Positions 32,429 to 35,401 of a stretch of DNA of 35,401 nucleotides are shown here, in pieces (the first letter of the stretch is position 1; the number at the start of each line of letters is the position of its first letter). A program made the position numbers and the translations under genes. The stretch comes from Erysipelotrichaceae bacterium (GTDB lineage: Bacteria > Bacillota_I > Bacilli_A > Erysipelotrichales > Erysipelotrichaceae), in the NCBI GenBank assembly GCA_030525525.1, contig JAUNEN010000026.1:1-35401 (forward strand), read 5' to 3'. The notes under the pieces were generated by a model. That model ran no database searches, was not told the origin of the DNA, and saw only the letters and a program-made list of their open reading frames with translations.

Positions 32429-32468
32429 TTTTTTCCTGATTTCATTTTAACTTAATCAGGAGAAAAAA
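32429..32468. repeat. AT-rich inverted repeat upstream of hpf
   Basis: TTTTTTCCTGATT (32429-32441) is repeated in inverse as AATCAGG-AG-AAAAAA (32454-32468) around a 12-base AT-rich centre, with one extra base. It lies about 80 bases upstream of the hpf start. It could be an operator or a weak hairpin; no function is shown. Confidence 0.4.
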
Positions 32469-32513
32469 CATATATGTATTTTGATTTTTGTTGACAGGAT
32501 CGGTGCAGGAATG

Positions 32514-32549
32514 AAAAAAGGCAGTCTGCCGTTTTCAGGCACAACTGCC
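32514..32549 (-). terminator. Terminator of the DUF2779 gene (overlaps its 3' end)
   Basis: Minus strand GGCAGT (32544-32549) pairs with ACTGCC (32520-32525) across an 18-base loop, followed by six T (32514-32519). The stem begins inside the coding sequence. Confidence 0.65.
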
Positions 32550-34013
32550 GTCAAGTTTTTTCAGCCACTCAAACACCACGGTCATCGCATAGGAATCCAT
32601 ACCGCAGTACGCCTTGAGGTTTTCGATGATCTGCTCGCGGTTTTCGACATCTTCGGAAAGATCGAGATGGCGCCATTCGAAGACAGCGTCCATTCCCTGC
32701 TGGATATCAAGATCATGATATCCGGGATCGTCCATCATGCTCATCAGAATCTTGAGCGACCACTGCCCTCTCATTCTGACATCATAGATGACGCCGTTTT
32801 CAAACGGAAGCTGCAGATCCTCCATTCTCTCATTGATATCAAGCAGAGGTTTGGAAAGATCTTCAAACAGATCTGCAAGCTCGCGGATTCTGATTTTTTC
32901 AGCGCCTTCCGCATTGTATGCCATGACGCTTCCTTCACGCGGTATATCCTTCAGAAGATTTTCCGCCATATCCCGTCTGTCATCGCCTGTTGAAAGATAA
33001 ACCTTGTGATCGCGGGTTCCGTCTTCATGAAGAATATCGATTGAGTATTCAAAGGGAAGCACATCGTAGGGCTTCATTCCTACATACGGCGGAATGGCGA
33101 ATCTTTCCCACTCAAAGTCGATGAATGTAATCGGAAACTGAACGGATTCAAGCCATGCATGAAGCGCAGGCCGATCGACAAACAGTCCGTCCGGATTTTC
33201 ATCCGCCTTGATCTGCGCATATTGCTGGCGGGTTCCTTCAATCAGTCTGCTGTCGGCATCCTTCAGTCTGGCAAGTCCGTGCTTCTTCATCTCAAAGCGG
33301 TGCTGGGAGCCGATCAGATGAATGATCGAGCGGTCATCCTCTTCCTTTTCACCCGGGAAGCACTCTGCATAGTGGCGGCATTTCGATCTGCCGGTGCAGG
33401 CATTTGTGCGCACTGCTTCAGGTGCCCCGTCTTTGAGAAGCTGATCCATCTTTTCGATATCGCCGCTGAGATCTCTCATACGGGAAGTGATCGCTTCATC
33501 GACCCGTACGGATGGATTGCCCTTATGGTTATAGAACCTGTCGCTGATGATAAACAGCTTCTCAGGATCGAGTTCTTCTTCACGGACATAGGATCCATTG
33601 AGATGGATGATATACCAGTCTGTGATATTGAGACCGATTCCTTTGAGTACCCATGCACTGTCGCAATAGAACTGCATATCATCGCTTCTCGGATTCAGTC
33701 CGGCAAACAGGAAGTAGACTTCCCAGCCTTCGGGCGTGCGGTGAAGAAAAGGAATCTTCACTCTGAGTCCCTTGTATTCAAATCTGGCCTTCATCAGCCA
33801 TTCTTCCGTCTCAAGAGCCTGCAGTGTACGCTCAAACGGATCGCCCCGTTCCCCTTTGAAGCAATCTCTGATGCCGAGCTTTTCTTTGGCTAACAGCGTA
33901 ACTTCTTCATCAAGTCTTACATACGGGCGGTATTCCTGCTTTTCACTTTCCGTTTCCAGAACAAACAGGCGCTGACAGCGGCTGTATTTTTTACAGTCGG
34001 AAATATGATACAT
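32535..34013 (-). CDS. DUF2779 protein: RecB/Cas4-like N-terminus with DEDDy exonuclease-like C-terminus
   Basis: 492 residues from the ATG at 34013 (AAAGGA 5 bases upstream; a GTG-initiated frame from 34046 overlaps rimO and is less likely). The N-terminal half looks like a RecB/Cas4-type domain: C7 and C13 near the start and a cluster C206-x5-C212-x5-C218 that could hold an Fe-S centre. The PD-(D/E)xK catalytic residues expected between them are not recognisable. The C-terminal half (from about 295) is the DUF2779 region with FIDFEWERFAIPPY (D299, E301), MAYNAEGAEKIRI (N367), LLDI (D392) and YCGMD (Y469, D473): a D-E / N / D / YxxxD pattern like DEDDy 3'-5' exonucleases. The function is unknown; a nucleic-acid nuclease is the best inference. 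It lies 10 bases downstream of rimO, so it is probably co-transcribed. Confidence 0.85.
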   Translation of the reverse strand: MYHISDCKKYSRCQRLFVLETESEKQEYRPYVRLDEEVTLLAKEKLGIRDCFKGERGDPFERTLQALETEEWLMKARFEYKGLRVKIPFLHRTPEGWEVYFLFAGLNPRSDDMQFYCDSAWVLKGIGLNITDWYIIHLNGSYVREEELDPEKLFIISDRFYNHKGNPSVRVDEAITSRMRDLSGDIEKMDQLLKDGAPEAVRTNACTGRSKCRHYAECFPGEKEEDDRSIIHLIGSQHRFEMKKHGLARLKDADSRLIEGTRQQYAQIKADENPDGLFVDRPALHAWLESVQFPITFIDFEWERFAIPPYVGMKPYDVLPFEYSIDILHEDGTRDHKVYLSTGDDRRDMAENLLKDIPREGSVMAYNAEGAEKIRIRELADLFEDLSKPLLDINERMEDLQLPFENGVIYDVRMRGQWSLKILMSMMDDPGYHDLDIQQGMDAVFEWRHLDLSEDVENREQIIENLKAYCGMDSYAMTVVFEWLKKLDGSCA

Positions 34014-34023
34014 AGAGTTCCTT

Positions 34024-35331
34024 TCATTGCATGTCGATTGCTTCACCGATCAGATTATGACCGGCAGCCCTCTTGATTCTCACGAATGCAAAATCTCCGG
34101 CTTCATAGATACGGTCGCTTCTGAAGCGGACGCAGCCATCCACCCCGTCCGGGGCAAACATCGCACTTCTGCCGACATACATCCGGCTGAGATCATCCCT
34201 GCTTTCGACAAGGACTTCCATCACGGTGCCGCATCTTTCATTCAGAAGTTCTTCAGAGATTTCAGCCTGCAGAGACATGATCTCGGAAAGTCTTCTTTCC
34301 TTGACTTCGGGACTGACGTTATCTTCCATTTCATAGGCAGGCGTATCTTCTTCGCTTGAATAGGTAAATGCGCCGAGATGATCAAAGCGCACTTCCTTCA
34401 TCAGGCTGAGCGTATCTTCATGTTCGGCTTCGGTTTCACCCGGGAAGCCGGTAATCAGGGTTGTTCTTAAAACTGCTTCGGGCAGTTCTTCACGGATTCT
34501 GCGGCATCTTTCAATGATCAGCTCACGGCTTCCTCTTCTGTGCATTTCTTTCAGAAGGCGGTTGTTTCCATGCTGAACAGGGATATCAAAATAAGGCAGT
34601 ACGTGTGTGCACTCCTTCATCGTGCCGATCAGATCATCGGGAATTTCATCCGGGTAGAGATAGAGAACACGGATCCACTTCACACCTTCAAGTGCATCAA
34701 GTTTTCTTAACAGACCGGAAAGATGAAGCTGTCCGTCAAGATCATAGCCGTAGCGTGAAGAATCCTGGGCAATCAGATTGAGTTCTTTGACACCGCCCTC
34801 AATCAGACGCTTTGCTTCAGCGATCAGTGTTTCCTCATCAACCGAATGCATGTCTCCTCTGATCAGAGGAATTGCACAATAGCTGCATCTGTTGTCGCAG
34901 CCATCCGCAATCCTGAGATAAGCCATCCATGGCTTGCCGGAGAGAATACGCTGTGTTTTGCCGTAGTTATTGACAATCCGCACACCGAGCGTTTCGGAAA
35001 GAATCCGGCCGAGCTCTGAATATTCTCTGATTGAAATAAAACGGTCAACTTCCGGCATTTCCTCAACCAGCTGTTCCTTGTAGCGGGTGGAAAGACAGCC
35101 CATGACAATCAGCTTTTTCAGATTGCCTTCCTTGAGATCCGCAGTTGAGAGGATGGTGTCGATCGCTTCGGTTTTTGCACTTTCAATAAAGCCGCATGTA
35201 TTGATAATAATCGCTTCTGCTTCTTCATAGTCAGTCACAATCTCCTGCGAACTTGCCGAGAGAATTCCCAGCAGATTTTCCGTATCCACAAGATTTTTGG
35301 CACAGCCAAGTGAAATTACACCGATCTTCAT
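34024..35331 (-). CDS. rimO: Ribosomal protein uS12 methylthiotransferase RimO
   Basis: Radical-SAM enzyme that adds a methylthio group to an Asp of ribosomal protein S12. 435 residues, family length. N-terminal UPF0004 domain with three cluster cysteines (C10 in SLGCAKNLVDTE, C46 in INTCGFIESAK, C79 in VMGCLS); radical SAM domain with C145-x3-C149-x2-C152 (CDNRCSYC), then LIAQDSSRYGYDL and LPYFDIPVQHGN; C-terminal TRAM domain. SLGCAKN-VD and AQD(S/T)-YG separate RimO from MiaB. GGAGG lies 7 bases before the ATG and TATAAT is just upstream. Confidence 0.95.
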   Translation of the reverse strand: MKIGVISLGCAKNLVDTENLLGILSASSQEIVTDYEEAEAIIINTCGFIESAKTEAIDTILSTADLKEGNLKKLIVMGCLSTRYKEQLVEEMPEVDRFISIREYSELGRILSETLGVRIVNNYGKTQRILSGKPWMAYLRIADGCDNRCSYCAIPLIRGDMHSVDEETLIAEAKRLIEGGVKELNLIAQDSSRYGYDLDGQLHLSGLLRKLDALEGVKWIRVLYLYPDEIPDDLIGTMKECTHVLPYFDIPVQHGNNRLLKEMHRRGSRELIIERCRRIREELPEAVLRTTLITGFPGETEAEHEDTLSLMKEVRFDHLGAFTYSSEEDTPAYEMEDNVSPEVKERRLSEIMSLQAEISEELLNERCGTVMEVLVESRDDLSRMYVGRSAMFAPDGVDGCVRFRSDRIYEAGDFAFVRIKRAAGHNLIGEAIDMQ

Positions 35332-35357
35332 AAATCTTCCTCCGAACCCGTTATGCC

Positions 35358-35363
35358 ATTATA
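35358..35363 (-). promoter_or_regulatory. -10 box of the rimO promoter
   Basis: Perfect TATAAT on the minus strand, 26 bases before the start codon; the -35 region is T-rich without a good match. Confidence 0.55.
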
Positions 35364-35370
35364 GCATTTA

Positions 35371-35401
35371 AAAATGAAAAGGAAGAGAGAACTCTTCCTT
35401 T
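35371..35401 (-). terminator. Probable terminator of the gene beyond the right edge
   Basis: AAAGGAAGAG (35378-35387) pairs with CTCTTCCTTT (35392-35401) around AGAA, followed on the minus strand by TTTTCATTTTT. It most likely ends a minus-strand gene lying outside the window. Confidence 0.75.

Noticed and set aside
1-35401. Search for mobile elements, CRISPR arrays, tRNA genes, toxin-antitoxin or defence islands
   Set aside because: No transposase, integrase, spaced direct repeats, cloverleaf sequence or toxin-like gene pair was seen; gene content and codon style are uniform.

Overview
This window is a chromosomal segment of a low-to-mid GC Bacillota (Firmicutes) genome. The likely group is Erysipelotrichia; that placement is inferred from the mix of Bacillus-like gene order with a DUF2779 protein and a small MG284/MPN403-like protein, both of which I associate with Erysipelotrichia and Mollicutes. 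Almost everything is housekeeping. I see no insertion sequence, prophage, CRISPR array, tRNA or rRNA.

Layout. (1) Positions 1-700: the tail of an unrecognised plus-strand gene, yneF, and a 6S RNA gene just downstream of aspS. (2) Positions 745-16944, minus strand: a long run of core genes. Read in the direction of transcription it is mraZ-rsmH-ftsL-pbp-mraY (head of the division and cell-wall cluster), comN-like-secDF-HAD phosphatase-recJ-apt, rel, then a T-box leader and hisS-aspS. The secDF-recJ-apt-rel-hisS-aspS part follows the Bacillus subtilis order. The cell-wall cluster stops after mraY. (3) Positions 17069-18316, plus strand: a FemX/MurM-like peptidoglycan-bridge aminoacyltransferase, divergent from mraZ. 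(4) Positions 18403-23221, minus strand: a polyamine uptake operon, XRE-cupin regulator-potA-potB-potC-potD. (5) Positions 23435-27110: yceD-rpmF, an alpha/beta hydrolase, tmcAL (divergent) and a YebC-family regulator. (6) Positions 27293-28502, plus strand: a small acidic lipoprotein and a PPP-type metallophosphoesterase. (7) Positions 28599-35331: ptsI with a cre-like site, a small HTH-like protein, a CPBP-like membrane protein (plus strand), long-form hpf, a DUF2779 protein and rimO.

How the parts work together. The left half couples envelope growth (MraY, PBP, FtsL, FemX), protein export (SecDF) and translation (AspRS, HisRS, L32, HPF, RimO, TmcAL). It also holds the stringent and stationary-phase regulators (Rel, 6S RNA, HPF).

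Points most worth a second look: a T-box specifier region reading GACAC, which contains both an Asp and a His codon in front of hisS-aspS; a PotA ATPase with two tandem Ig-like repeats inserted in its C-terminal OB/TOBE domain; a DUF2779 protein that keeps a cysteine cluster and DEDDy exonuclease-like residues behind an apparently degenerate RecB-like N-terminus; and a compact mraZ control region with GTG repeats at about 10-bp spacing plus an inverted repeat inside the promoter. Family assignments come from reading motifs by eye; no database search was run.
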